In this document: piece by piece, positions 54,145-64,000 of the stretch
How positions within the stretch are numbered: the first letter of the stretch is position 1
Layout of the letters: each line of letters opens with the position of its first letter
From: Acanthamoeba castellanii str. Neff
Taxonomy: Eukaryota; Discosea; Longamoebia; Acanthamoebidae
Direction of reading: 5' to 3'
Assembly (NCBI RefSeq): GCF_000313135.1
Contig: NW_004457363.1
Location: 48,669 to 112,668 of the forward strand
Length of the DNA: 64,000 bases
Translations under genes and position numbers: made by a program
The notes under the pieces: model-generated
What the model saw: the letters and a program-made list of their open reading frames with translations, nothing else
Databases searched by the model: none
What the model was told of the DNA's origin: nothing

Positions 54145-56366
54145 ATGGAGGAGCAGAGAGAGAAGACGATGCTGTTGGGCGCGGACAAGACGTCGGGCAA
54201 GGAGCACGGCCTCGGGCTGATGCACCCCTGGGTCGACTACGCGGTGCACATCCCCTTCCGGGTGCCCCGCATCCCGCACTCGGAGGGCGCCACCTTCTGG
54301 GACAACTGGCTGCACCACACCGACAGTACGCCGCCAGTCAGCGACCCGGAAGCGTCCAAGTCGTCGCCGGCCGAGCCTGCGCCCACGCCGCCGTTGGCCG
54401 TGCGCCTGGGCGCCCTGCTGCTGCTCTTCCTCCTCGTGTTTGGACCCACCCTCAGCTACTCCTCCGTCGGCGCCCTCTACACACAACTCAAGACTGACAT
54501 GGGGTACCGCACGACACGAGCGCCTCTTGACAATGTAGAATTGATTGACGAGTTTCTGTGTCACACACGACACGATACAACACAGGTTCACAGATGGGCA
54601 GCTCGGGTTTCTGTTCTCGGCCTACGCTCTCCCCAACATCGTAGCCGTCTTCTTTGCCGGGGTATGCGCACCAAGCCTCTGTGTGTCGTGTCGTGTCGTG
54701 TTGTTGGTCGTGTCGTTGGTCGGGTTGTTGGTCGGGTCGTTGGTCGGGTCGTTGGTCGGGTCGTTGGTCGTGTCGTGTCGTGTGTGACTCATGTCAATGT
54801 CGTTGACGGTGGAGCGCAGGTGATGGTGGACAGCCTGGGCGTCAACTTCTGCTGCCTCCTGTTCGCCGGCTCGCGGGCAACCTCCTGGCCCTGGGCCAAA
54901 CCTACGCCTTCCTCCTCGCCGGCCGCCTCCTCTACGGCCTCGGCACCGAATGCGTATCAGGTTCGTGTCGTGTCTGTCGTGTCGTGTCGTGTCGTGTCGT
55001 GTCGTGTCGTGTCGTGTCGTGTCGTGTCGTGTCGTGTCGTGTCGTGTGTGTCGTGTGCGTGTGGACAACACTCACCGAACGACGGTGCAGTGGTGCAGGA
55101 CGCGCTGCTGGCGCGATGGTACTCGCACGACACGAAGGTGACCCTGTCCATGGCGCTCGCCGTCTGTATGCTCTCCTTCCGGTTGAGCTCCTTCGTCTCC
55201 ATGTTCGCCGTGCCGGAGATCTACGCCCACTGGGGCTTCTTCGCGGTGCTCGCGGCCACGGCGGTGCTGGTCGGCGTCTCGTTCGCGGCCGCTGTCGGGC
55301 TCGTGGCGGTCGACAAGCGGTACGACGCCTACCTCCAGCCGGCCAGCGCCGACGGCGAGGAGTTCAGCTGGGCCAGCATTCTCCACCTGCCGGCCCTCTT
55401 CTGGGCACTGGTGCTCACCACCTTCGGCACCTACGGCGCCGTGCTCCCCTTCATCTCCTTCTCCAGCGAATTCCTCCAACAGGTACCGCACACGCACACA
55501 CGCACACACGCACACACGCACACACGCACACACGCACACACGCACACACGCGCACACATACGCACACATACGCACAGAAGGCAACGATTGACACTCAATA
55601 GAAATGGGGCATGGCTGATGTGGAGGCGTCGCGGGTGACGGCGAGCCTCTACTTGGCGGCCGCCCTGGTAATGGTGCCCCTCGGCTTCATCATCGATCGC
55701 TACGGTACGCCGGCCCTTCTCTTGTCGTGTGGGCATGATCGCTATGTGGAGCTGACGTCACGGGCCGACCAACTCGCAGGTCACCGCGTGACGCTGACGT
55801 TCGTGGCGACGGTGCTGCCGGTGGTGGCCTACAGCCTGCTCCTCTTCACGTCGCTGACGCCGTTCGCCGGGTGCCTGCTGCTGGGCGTCACCCACGGCCT
55901 TCTCCCCGCCGCCGTGTTCCCGTCGATCGCGCTCATCGTGCCGCCCAAGCTGGTGGGCTCCGCCTACGGGCTCCTCACCTCGGCCCTCAACGCCGCCCTC
56001 TTCCTCTCGCCCTTCCTGCTGGGCCTCGTGCCCGACTTCATCGCCGACGCGTCCCAAGCCAGCCACCTCGGTACCGTCTGCGTGTGTGCGGTGTGTGCGG
56101 TGGTGTGTGCGGTGTGCTGACGCTGCGTGTGGTGTGATGGTGTAGAGGGGGTGACGGTGGTCTCGCAGATGCGTGTGGAGGTGCTGGTGGCCTTTGCGCT
56201 GGTGGGCTGCTGCGGGTCGGTGGTGGCGTGGCTGATCGACGCCCGCACGGGCCACGTGCTCGAGCGCACCTGCGTGCTCAAGCTCGGCGCCAAGGTCAGC
56301 GACAACCTGCTCCGCCAGAGCCAACAGCTGTTCGAAGACGACCAGCCACCAAAGCCCCTTCGATGA
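54145..56366 (+). CDS. MFSD1-like major facilitator transporter
   Basis: A 12-TM lysosome-type transporter related to MFSD1, whose animal form moves dipeptides. It starts MEEQREKTMLLGADKTSG; EKTMLL is an acidic dileucine sorting signal. The first TM is LGALLLLFLLVFGPTLSYSS. FTDGQLGFLFSAYALPNIVA and VMVDSLGVNFCCLLFAG (the D-x-x-G loop) follow, then LLALGQTYAFLLAGRLLYGL with GTECVS, where the frame slips near 54875. Later helices include VTLSMALAVCMLSFRLSSFV, FFAVLAATAVLVGVSFAAAV, ASLYLAAALVMVPLGFIIDR, LTFVATVLPVVAYSLLLFTS, GVTHGLLPAAVFPSIALIVP and LVAFALVGCCGSVVAWLID. It ends DDQPPKPLR. An N-terminal tail of about 90 residues is unusually long. Introns carry GTCGT and CACACG repeats. Confidence 0.85.
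54963..55052. repeat. GTCGT pentamer repeat in MFSD1-like intron
   Basis: About 17 copies of GTGTC/GTCGT follow the exon ending GTECVS. A second, imperfect array of GTCGTTGGTCGG-like units lies in the preceding intron (about 54680-54785). Confidence 0.95.
55492..55575. repeat. ACACGC/CACACG repeat in MFSD1-like intron
   Basis: An 8-base ACGCACAC-type array occupies the intron after SSEFLQQ, starting a few bases after its GTACC donor. Confidence 0.95.
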
Positions 56367-56496
56367 TTTATCTATTTATTTATTGATTGATTTAATGTAA
56401 ATCTCAAAGGCTCACATTATAAAAGGAATAAAAGAATAATAATAATAAAAAATTATACACATTGTTTACATGACCAGGTTGAGTCGAAGAGAGAGA

Positions 56497-57817
56497 CTAG
56501 ACGCCGTCGACGAAGAGGGCGTTGGGCTGCATGACGTTGCTCTCCTGGAACAGCGCGTTGTCGCCCACGACCGTGGCAGCGTTAGAGTCGAGGGCCGACG
56601 CCGGTGCGGCCAGGGTGTCGGGCCGGTTGATCCAGCGGTAGAGCATGTAGCCGCCGCCCGCCGCGGCTCCGCCCAAGGCCGCCAGGCCCGCCAGACCAGC
56701 CAGGCCTCCGGCCACGCCGCCCGCGATCGCTCCGGCGTTGGTCGAGTCACCGCCGCCCGGCGCGGGCGAGCTGGTGGGCGACGACGAAGCAGATGGTGAA
56801 GGCGACGGCGACGGCTCATTGAACACCGCCGGCGAAGGCGAAGGAGACGGCTCGGCGAAAACCACCGGCGACGGAGACGCCGAAGGTTCAGTGACGGTCG
56901 ACGGCGACTCTGACGGCAACGGAGACGGGTCGCTGACGCTGGGCGAAGTGGAGGGCGAAGCGAGAGCCTCGGGCGACGTGGAGGGCGAGGCGAGGGCCTT
57001 CGGGCGACGTGGAGGGCGACGAGGGCGACGGCGACGGCGCCACGACTACACGGGCGACGCCGAGGGCAGTGGTCGACCGAGGGCAAGGGCGAGGGCGAAG
57101 GCGAAAGGGCTGGGCATGAGTCCGGGTTGGGGTGGTTGGCCAGCACGTAGGGCACGTTGTCGCAGGTCCAGCAGTTCTGGCCGCCCTTCCACGCGACGGA
57201 GCCGCCCTGGACCAGCGTGGCGGCCGACGAGGTGATCCAGAACGTGGCGTTCTGGCCGCAGCCCAAGTCGCTGTCCATCTTGATCAGCCCGCCGGCGCCC
57301 TCCCAGACCGAGTAGGTTGGGTAGCACGCGTTGCCGTTGCCGCCGCTATTGACCCACGTCGTGGTGCAGCCCGTGACGGTGATCGACCTGGTGCCGGTAC
57401 CCAGCCTATGATGACGTGGCATTCAATGTCAGATGATTGGCAGACAGGGTGAAGTGGTTGTGTGTGGGCACTCTGAGAGCCGTACTGGAAGCCAAAGTCG
57501 GAGAGGCCGGGCCTGCCCTGGACGGTGTACTTGACCGTGTAGACGCACTGGGAGATCTCCCACGCCTGCGCGATGATCGTATAGGGCGAGTCACCGCAGT
57601 CTGCAAACAGAGGAATCAGACATGTGATTGACCACAACTTAAAAAAACAATGAAGAAGTGAAGAGAAGTGAAGTGAAGAGAGCAACGAACTTGTAACGGT
57701 TTTGGGTTCGTAGGCCGTAAGGTAGGTGGTCGGGTCTTGACCGTGCACAGTTGGCACCCCAAGCGAGAGCAGCGCGGCCAGAGCCACCAGCAGGAAAGCG
57801 TAGAGCGGAGAATGCAT
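56497..57817 (-). CDS. Type I membrane glycoprotein with Ser-Pro stalk (paralogue 2)
   Basis: Paralogue of 46391-47763. A signal peptide (MHSPLYAFLLVALAALLSLG) leads to DPTTYLTAYEPKTVT. The ectodomain has SPYTIIAQAWEISQCVYTVK, QGRPGLSDFGF, RSITVTGCTTTWVNSGGNGN, GLIKMDSDLGCGQNATFWIT and WKGGQNCWTCDNVPYVLANH. A Ser-Pro stalk (EPSPSPSPAVFNEPSPSPS) follows, then a Gly/Ala-rich membrane helix with GGGYMLYRWINR and the tail DNALFQESNVMQPNALF. The frame slips near 57000-57060 in the stalk, as in paralogue 1. Membrane helix and tail are nearly identical between the two while the stalks have diverged, so the cytoplasmic end is under the strongest constraint. It lies on the opposite strand, about 10 kb away, with four unrelated genes between. 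Confidence 0.8.
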
Positions 57818-58595
57818 GGGATGTGCTGATGAAGCTGGTGATGAAGCTGCTGATGAAGCTTTGGATAATGAACAACCTGCTTCTGTGTTCCGCTATTTGA
57901 AGGGCAGGTGCAGCTTCACCGACGGGCCGCAATCTCTTTGCCGCAGGCGTTTGCGGCTGGCAGTGGTTCATGATGGCCCGCACACCCATATCCATAGATG
58001 GTCCATACCGTTCGAGGTGGACCACTGGCACCCCTAACTCTGTACCTACGTCGGGGGTTCTACCCTGATTCTCGCCTAAGTTGTGCTTCTGGTGGCGTCG
58101 TCGTCCAAGACCGTTCCTCTGCACAGCCCACCATTGCAGTGTCACCGAAGATGTGGTTTCGGCAAAAAAATTTAACTAAAAGAACATGTACATTCTAGAA
58201 TGTTTTAAACCGCCATAATTGAAATATAGCTAATTCAAATCCAAATTCAAATACTAAATTTTGAATACTACTATCTAATTTAAGTTTTAAATTTAAAACA
58301 AAGGTGTTTTTTACGCACCTATCACGTTCATGACCACCTCTTCATCTTGCGGTGTAAAGACACCACAAGCTGCTTGAAAGTGCTTGTTAAGCTCCATCGA
58401 CGTTGTCTGCAGGTGTTGGGCTTGGGTTCGACGGTCATGCGAGCTGCGTAACGTAGTCTGGGAAAGCAAGAATGCCAGCAGAGACCCGCAGAGAGAATTT
58501 TGTGATGATCGCCGCACGAGGCCGCACACACTTGGTTGTGCGGCTGGCCGCAGCGTGTGTGCTTGTCGACAAGATTAAGTGGGCAATGCCATGTT
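57818..58595. other. Intergenic region with paralogue 2 promoter and AT-rich tract
   Basis: 57818-58001 holds the upstream module of paralogue 2. 58180-58310 is strongly AT-rich (repeated AAATTCAAAT and TTTAAATTTAAA). 58320-58595 is the 3' flank of the RUN gene. No gene is supported. Confidence 0.55.
57890..58001 (-). promoter_or_regulatory. Conserved upstream module of Ser-Pro-stalk gene 2
   Basis: On the minus strand in order: CCATCTATGG (57992-58001), GCGGCAAAG (57936-57944), TGCGGCCC (57924-57931) and AATAGCGG (57890-57897). CCATCTATGG lies 174 bases from the ATG, as in paralogue 1 (172). Confidence 0.55.
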
Positions 58596-61500
58596 TCAGT
58601 CGTCATTGTCGTCGACCATGGACTTGGCCAGGTCCAGGAAGGAGGTGAAGAACGAAACGCCGGGCGACCCACGGTCGGGCTGCCCTGGCTCGATTTCCTT
58701 GATCTCGATCTTGAAGTCTTCGTCGACCAACTCCAGCCGCGGCACCTCGTCCAACTCGTCCAAGAACTCGCTGTCGCTGCTGCCCCGCACCCGCTCCTTG
58801 CCTCGTCGCTTGTCGATCCGCTTGAGCTCGTCGGCGTCGACGCTGGTGCGCTGCTGGCCCTGTTCGCCGCCCCACAGCGAACCCCACAGCGTGACGCCCT
58901 TGGCCGGAGTGGTTGCGGTCGTCGTTGTGGCCACCGTCGCTTTCGCTTCGTGTTCGTGTTCGTTTTCGTTTTCATTCTTTGGTTCGGAGTTGACGACCGG
59001 CTCGCTGTTGCGTGGTCGGCCCCACGCACTCTGGCGTCGGTTGCTGGCGTCCACGCCGCCGCCCACGCTCAACACCTGGGCCGCTGCGGCCGCAGCCGCA
59101 GCCGCGCGCGCTGCCGACCCGCCGGTCACGCCGCGCATTCTCATCCGGGCCTCGTCGTCCAGCGGCGCAGTGTCGACAGAAAGCGCCGGCGCTGGCACTA
59201 GGCCTGGCGACTGCTGCGCCGCCGCACGTTCGCTGTCGATGCGTCGCACCACTGCGGGCCGCACCTCGAAATTGATGTCCATCGCGAACGGGAAGTTCTT
59301 GAGGCGCCCGAGCGACTTGATCACCGACTCGCTGGCCCTGGCGTCGCGCATGAGGGACTCGTCGTTGTACCACTTGTTCATCAGCCCGTTGTGCGCCAGC
59401 AGCAGCGATACCCACTCGTCCAGGTATTTGTTACTGTGTGTGTGTGTGTGTGTGTCCGCAGTTAGTGTTGTGTCGTGCGTGTCGCGCGGTCTTAGGGCGT
59501 GAAGCGCGTACTTGAGGCCATGGCAAATGAGAGCACGGAACTTGATGTTGGGATTCTCGGCCATGCGGACATTCGTATTGAGGGTCTTGATGGCATTGCG
59601 GAGGCCGAGCGCAGCGAGCTCTCGCACCGAATCTGCGCGTGCATGAGTGCGTTGGTGGTGGGTGGTGGGTGGGTGGTGCGTGGTGGTGTAAAAACTAGGA
59701 CTAGTCTATGACCGAACCATTTTGCTGGCCGTAGGCTTCGAGGAAGTCCCACAGGTGGTACGCCCCAAAGAACTTCCACGACTTGAAGCCGACATCGAAG
59801 ATCCTTGCCAGAATCGTTGCTGCGATTCCCGCATGGCACATGTGAGTGCAGATTGCACACGCACGACACACACGCACACACACACACGAGGCGAAGACGT
59901 ACAGAGTTCGCCGCGCACCAGCCGAGTGATGGCCTTGTTGCTGGCGGTCTCTTCGCCGAGCGCGGCCATCTGCTGATCCGAGCCGGCCGCGGAGAAGTGC
60001 TCCACGATGTTGTTTACCGCTTGGCGAAGGTCGACCAGAAGCGTCTCTGTCATAGGCCAATCAATCAATTAAAATCAATCAACCAACCGACACGTGCGGG
60101 GAGCGCACTCTTGGCCGGACTGAGGTGGTCCGGTTCGGATGGCGCGTCGGCGAGGTTGAAGAAGACCCGCTTCACCTGCTCGCCGTCATCCTCACTGGTT
60201 TGCGGAGCGCTGGCGGTCGTGGCCGGCGTCTCGTCCGTCTGCTCCTGCAGGTGTTCCCAAACGTCAACACGACACACGACACACGACACACGACACACGA
60301 CACAGACGCATGAAAGAGAGGGAGTGACCTGGTTGCCCAGGGAGACGGCCGAGCTGTTGAGGCCGGAAGGCTCGCGGTCGAGGAGCATGACTGCGCCTTC
60401 GGGCAGCACGAGCAGATCCCACTCACTCGCGCTGTCGCGCTTTCGGACGACGATGCCGCCCTTCAGCCGCAGCACTCGCTCGTCGTCCTCCCCGATCTGT
60501 ACGCCAAATTAGCAGCGGCACACGGCACGACACGACACGCACGACACGACACACGACACGCACTTGAGCGTCATTGGAACCGTCTGCTAGGGTGGTCCGG
60601 CCGAGTTCGTGCGCGAACCAGTTCCCGTGTGACCGGCCTCGCGCCAGCAGGATGCCCGACAGGTTGACCAGCACCGCACTGCCCCCCCCAAGCGTCAGCC
60701 ACACACCAAAAAAAGAGAGGAATGCGACAAGGAATGTAACGCGTCTCAGGAATGTGGCTGGCTGGGCGTACTTGTGGGTCGTCTCGTCGAGAATGTGCTG
60801 CTCGTGCCGGCGCACCTCGTGGGGCGTATGGAGCGGCACGTAGCGCTCGAGGAGGACCTCGAGGGCCTGCGCGCGCATCATCTCCTCCCGCATGGCGTGC
60901 TCGAGCCGGCTCTGCTCCTCCTGCGCCTGCCGCTCGCGCTCGCGCCGCTCCTGCAGCTCCTGGACGTGCACCTGCGCGATGCGCTCGTTGAGCGTGTCGC
61001 TCTCCCGGTCGAGCAGCACGATCGTGCTTCGAATGCTTCGCATCTCTTCCTTCAGCTTGCGCAGCTCCTCCTGCTGCTGCTGCTGTTGCTGTCGCTGCTT
61101 CTGCTGCTGTTGGTGGTCCTCGTCCGCACTGTCGACAGTGGCGGTGGTCGCGGCGGTCGTGGTGTCGACACTACCGGCACTGCCGGCCTGGGCGCCCGAA
61201 GGAGGTGATGATTGGTTGTCGCTCCTCAGGCGCGCGTACTCCTCGACTTTCTTCTTCTTGCGCTCCTCGAGCATCTTCTTGAGCCGCTCGCGCTCCTCGG
61301 CCCGCTCAGCCTTCTGCTTGGACAGCATCTCGAGCATCTTGCGCATCGCCTCTTTCTTCTCGCTCTCCGCTGCGGCCTCATCCGCGGTGCTCGGCTGTGG
61401 CTCGGGCTGGGGCGCGGCCGGTGGTGGCTGTTTGGCGAACAAGCCCGATTGCCGTCGCTCCTTCGTTCTTTGCTCATTACCCTCGTCGCTTTCGCTCTTT

Positions 61501-63924
61501 TCACTCGGCTTGAGTTCTTCGTTCTTCGCTTCCTCTGCCAGTTTGGCTTCGCCACCGCTTTCGCTCTTGGGCGCCGCCGCCGCTACGAGGCCCACAGCCG
61601 CTGCGGAGCCGCTATCGCGTCGGTTCTTCTCGCGCTGTCGCATTCGCTCGAACATGCGCTTCTTCTTTTCCTCGATCTCCTCCACGCGCTGCTTGAGAAG
61701 TTCATCCGTCGCCTTGCCCTCATCACCCGTCTTCTTCTCCTTCTCCAATTCGTCGGCCTTTCGCTTGTCTTCTTCGGCCTTCCGCTGCGCTTGCAGCCGC
61801 GCCTCCTCAGCTTCCTCTTCTCTTCGCCTTTGCCGCTCTTTCACTTCCTCTTCCTCCTTGGCGGCCTGTCGCTTTCGCTCTTCCTCTTCCTCTGTTGCTT
61901 TCCTCCTCTCCTCTTCCAGCTGCTTCTCTTTCTCCTCTTCTCTCTTTCGCTCTTCTTCCTCTGCCTCCGCCTCTTCTTGCTGCCTTCGCTTTCGCTCTTC
62001 CTCTTCCTCTTCTCTTTCTCTTTCTTCCTTCCTCTTCTCCTCCAGCTGCTTTTCTTCTTCTTGCCTCTGTCGCTCCTCCTCGGCTCTTCTTCCTTCTTCT
62101 TTCTCTCTTCTTCCTCTCTTCGCTTCTCCTTTTCTTCCTCCTCCTCCTTCTGGCGCTGACGCTGTTCAAGCTCCTCCTTCTCCTCTTCTTCATCACCTCG
62201 CTTTTCCCGCTCTTTCTCCTCTTCATCGCGCTCCCGCACCTCTGCCACAGCTTCGTCCTGCGGCTTCGCCCTCTCACCTTCGTCATCGCCCTCGCCCGTG
62301 CCTCGCTCGCCACTCGTCTCCTCAGCCGCGGCCGACGCCAGCTCGCTCGACTCTTCGACCCTCTTCCCGTCGTCGTCGTCGGCGCTGTCGCTTTCGCTGT
62401 CGTCAACGCCGGAGGCTTCCACCTGCTGTTGCTGGGCCTTGGGCAGGATCTTGGCCTGGAGCTCGCCCACGAGCATCTTCTGCATGTTGTGCTGCGCTTC
62501 GTCTTCGTTCTTCCTCCTCGCCTTCCAGCTGTGGTAGCCAGAGGCCTCCTTCTCCGCCTTCGTCTCTGTTTCCTCCTTTTCCGCACTGTCGGCCGCGTCG
62601 GCATTGGCGCCCGCAGGCGCGACGCGCGACGCGGCCTTTCGCTGCTGCAGCATAAGGGCGGCGGCCTGGCGCTTGGCCACCAGCTCCTCGGCCTGCTTTC
62701 GGCGCTGCTCGGCTTTGAGCTCCATCTCCCGGAGCCGCTGCTGCGCCGAAGAGCTGTCAGGTTCCACGCCGCCGCTGCCGTCCGCGGCTGCCGCATTCGT
62801 CGTCGCTGCAGCCGCCGCGGCCGGGGCGGCGGAGATCGACACGGAGGCGCGGGAGGTGATGAGCCTTCGCCTCTCCTCGAGTTCCTGCACTTTGGTCTTG
62901 GCCGTCGACAGAGCTTTCGTCTGCTCGGTGTCTGTCGCCGCTGCCGTCGCCGCTGGGTCCTTGTTGTTGGTGTCGGGCGCATCTTGGGCCGGGCTGTCGC
63001 CCGCCTGGGCACCGAACCTGAGCGGCTTGTCGAGCAAAATTGCCTGGCGCCTGGCTCGTACTGAATGTCGTAAATCACCCAATTAGACCCCACAACACAC
63101 GGCACGGCATGACACACGCGCGCGCACCACACACACGCGCACACACACACACACAACACATAAAGATTGATGATCGTGTTGAGAGGATACCTGACAGCGG
63201 ACGCGCCCCAGCCTCGTTGGTGGCGGGGTTTGCGAGCTGAGACGCGGCTGGCGCGGGCGACGAAGAGCTTTGTGATGCCGCGCGAGGCCGGGATTCGGGC
63301 GGCGGCGACAGCGAAGGTGGCGTGTTGTCGGGGTTGAAGGTGGAGGTGGTGGGCGACGACGGCGATGACGACGACGGTGCCCCTTTGGAGACCGACGCCA
63401 AGGTGGTTCGCAGGCTCTCCTTGCGCTGCGCGCCCTTGATCTTGGAGAGCGCCTTCATCCAGCGCAGCATCTCGCCTCGGTTGTCGGCCAGCAGGTAGTG
63501 GATCGCCGACGCTGCCCCGCCATCCTCGCCGCCCACCTCCAGCTGCACGCACCGCCCCTGGTACTCTGGCAGCCAACAAAATAAAACATTAATAAAAAAA
63601 AAGAATAAATGACAGCTGTTCTTTTGTTGTATTTATTTATCTATTTTTACATTCTTATATTTTTGCTTAATTTTATTTAAAAAAGTAATAAAGAGTAGTA
63701 CCTTGCTTCCAGCCGGAGACGTCTGCTCCGTCTGCGGGCGTGACCTTGTGGAGGACGGCCAGCGAGATGGAGCCCAGCGTGGGAGTGCTGCGCGCCTTCG
63801 AGTAGACCAACGAGGGGGCGGTTCCCGACTCGGGGGCGGTCTTCAGGCAGAACCAGTTCTGCTGCCACTTGCCCGTGCCGCTGTGCCACCGAATACTTCC
63901 CTCCACCGGTGCACCCTCCGCCAT
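58596..63924 (-). CDS. PH, long coiled-coil and RUN domain protein
   Basis: A probable effector or scaffold in membrane and motor traffic. The ATG at 63924 starts MAEGAPVEGSIRWHSGTGKW, a PH fold (WQQNWFCLKT, LGSISLAVLHKVTPAD, then VQLEVGGEDGGAASAIHYLL and NRGEMLRWMKALSKIKG). A Ser/Pro linker leads into more than 700 residues of Glu/Lys/Arg coiled coil (63000-60850). After VLRLKGGIVVRKRDSASEWD and PEGAVMLLDREPSG the RUN domain follows: LLVDLRQAVNNIVEHFS, NKAITRLVRGEL, WKFFGAYHLWDFLEAY, RELAALGLRNAIKTLNTNVR and LDEWVSLLLAHNGLMNKWYN, then ESVIKSLGRLKNFPFAMDIN. It ends FTSFLDLAKSMVDDNDD. The coiled-coil frame breaks near 61850-62150 within repeated GAAGAG sequence. One gene is inferred from the shared strand and uninterrupted domain order; two adjacent genes remain possible. 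Confidence 0.75.
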
Positions 63925-64000
63925 TGTGAGCACTTCCTCTCTCCCTCTTTGATTTTATCTGTAATTGATTATTTGATTTTGATTGATTAATTTTGTGGAG

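Noticed and set aside
61212..62159. Long Leu/Phe-rich plus-strand frame resembling a multi-pass membrane protein
   Set aside because: Antisense of the Glu/Lys/Arg coiled coil of the PH-RUN gene; GAG/GAA/AAG codons reverse to CTC/TTC/CTT.

Overview
The window is nuclear DNA of a free-living protist, most likely an amoebozoan of the Acanthamoeba type. This is inferred from the GC-rich coding sequence, many short introns, densely packed genes on both strands, homopolymeric Ala/Ser/His/Gln tracts, and a gene set that is clearly eukaryotic (Tim23, AP-2 sigma, XMAP215/TOG, TBC, RUN, GRAM, CUE/Smr, MFSD1-like, GT61) with a cytosolic pantothenate synthetase. I saw no bacterial operons, rRNA, CRISPR array or convincing tRNA gene. 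Species assignment is inference. The assembly is a draft: there are two N gaps (18355-18375 and 29151-29862) and many single-base indels that break otherwise clear reading frames.

Layout. 0.4-6 kb: a TBC-domain RabGAP on the minus strand. 6.5-7.3 kb: mitochondrial Tim23. 7.5-14.7 kb: three consecutive minus-strand genes for low-complexity, probably nuclear proteins; a fourth relative lies at 40.9-42.5 kb. The four share a short N-terminal motif (I-x-F-L-L-N or similar) and a short C-terminal Phe-His motif. 15.5-21.5 kb: a roughly 3 kb direct repeat on both sides of an N gap, carrying a PRK/uridine-kinase-like P-loop enzyme and the 5' end of the TOG gene. 21.1-30.1 kb: the full XMAP215/CKAP5-like microtubule polymerase gene. 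30.2-34.1 kb: a CUE + CCCH + DUF1771 + Smr protein. 34.3-35.9 kb: a class V aminotransferase. 36.3-37.2 kb: a four-TM protein with a tyrosine-motif tail. 37.4-40.6 kb: a secreted or membrane-anchored TPR protein. 42.8-45.9 kb: AP-2 sigma, a divergent L11/L12-family ribosomal protein and an AIMP1/EMAPII-like tRNA-binding protein. 46.4-47.8 and 56.5-57.8 kb: a paralogous pair of type I membrane glycoproteins. 48.1-56.4 kb: a GT61 glycosyltransferase, a tail-anchored GRAM protein, pantothenate synthetase and an MFSD1-like transporter. 58.6-63.9 kb: a PH + coiled-coil + RUN protein.

There is no single pathway, but membrane traffic is prominent (TBC RabGAP, AP-2 sigma, RUN/PH, GRAM, MFSD1-like protein with a dileucine signal, four-TM protein with YGxPhi tail). 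The most striking genome-level features are intron-confined simple repeats (GTGTC, GTGTCGTGT, GTGCGT, CA and complements) that contain no stop codon in any of the six frames, and 5' splice sites that favour GTACG. The most promising undescribed items are the I-x-F-L-L-N/Phe-His protein family and the Ser-Pro-stalk membrane pair, whose cytoplasmic tails and upstream regions are both conserved.
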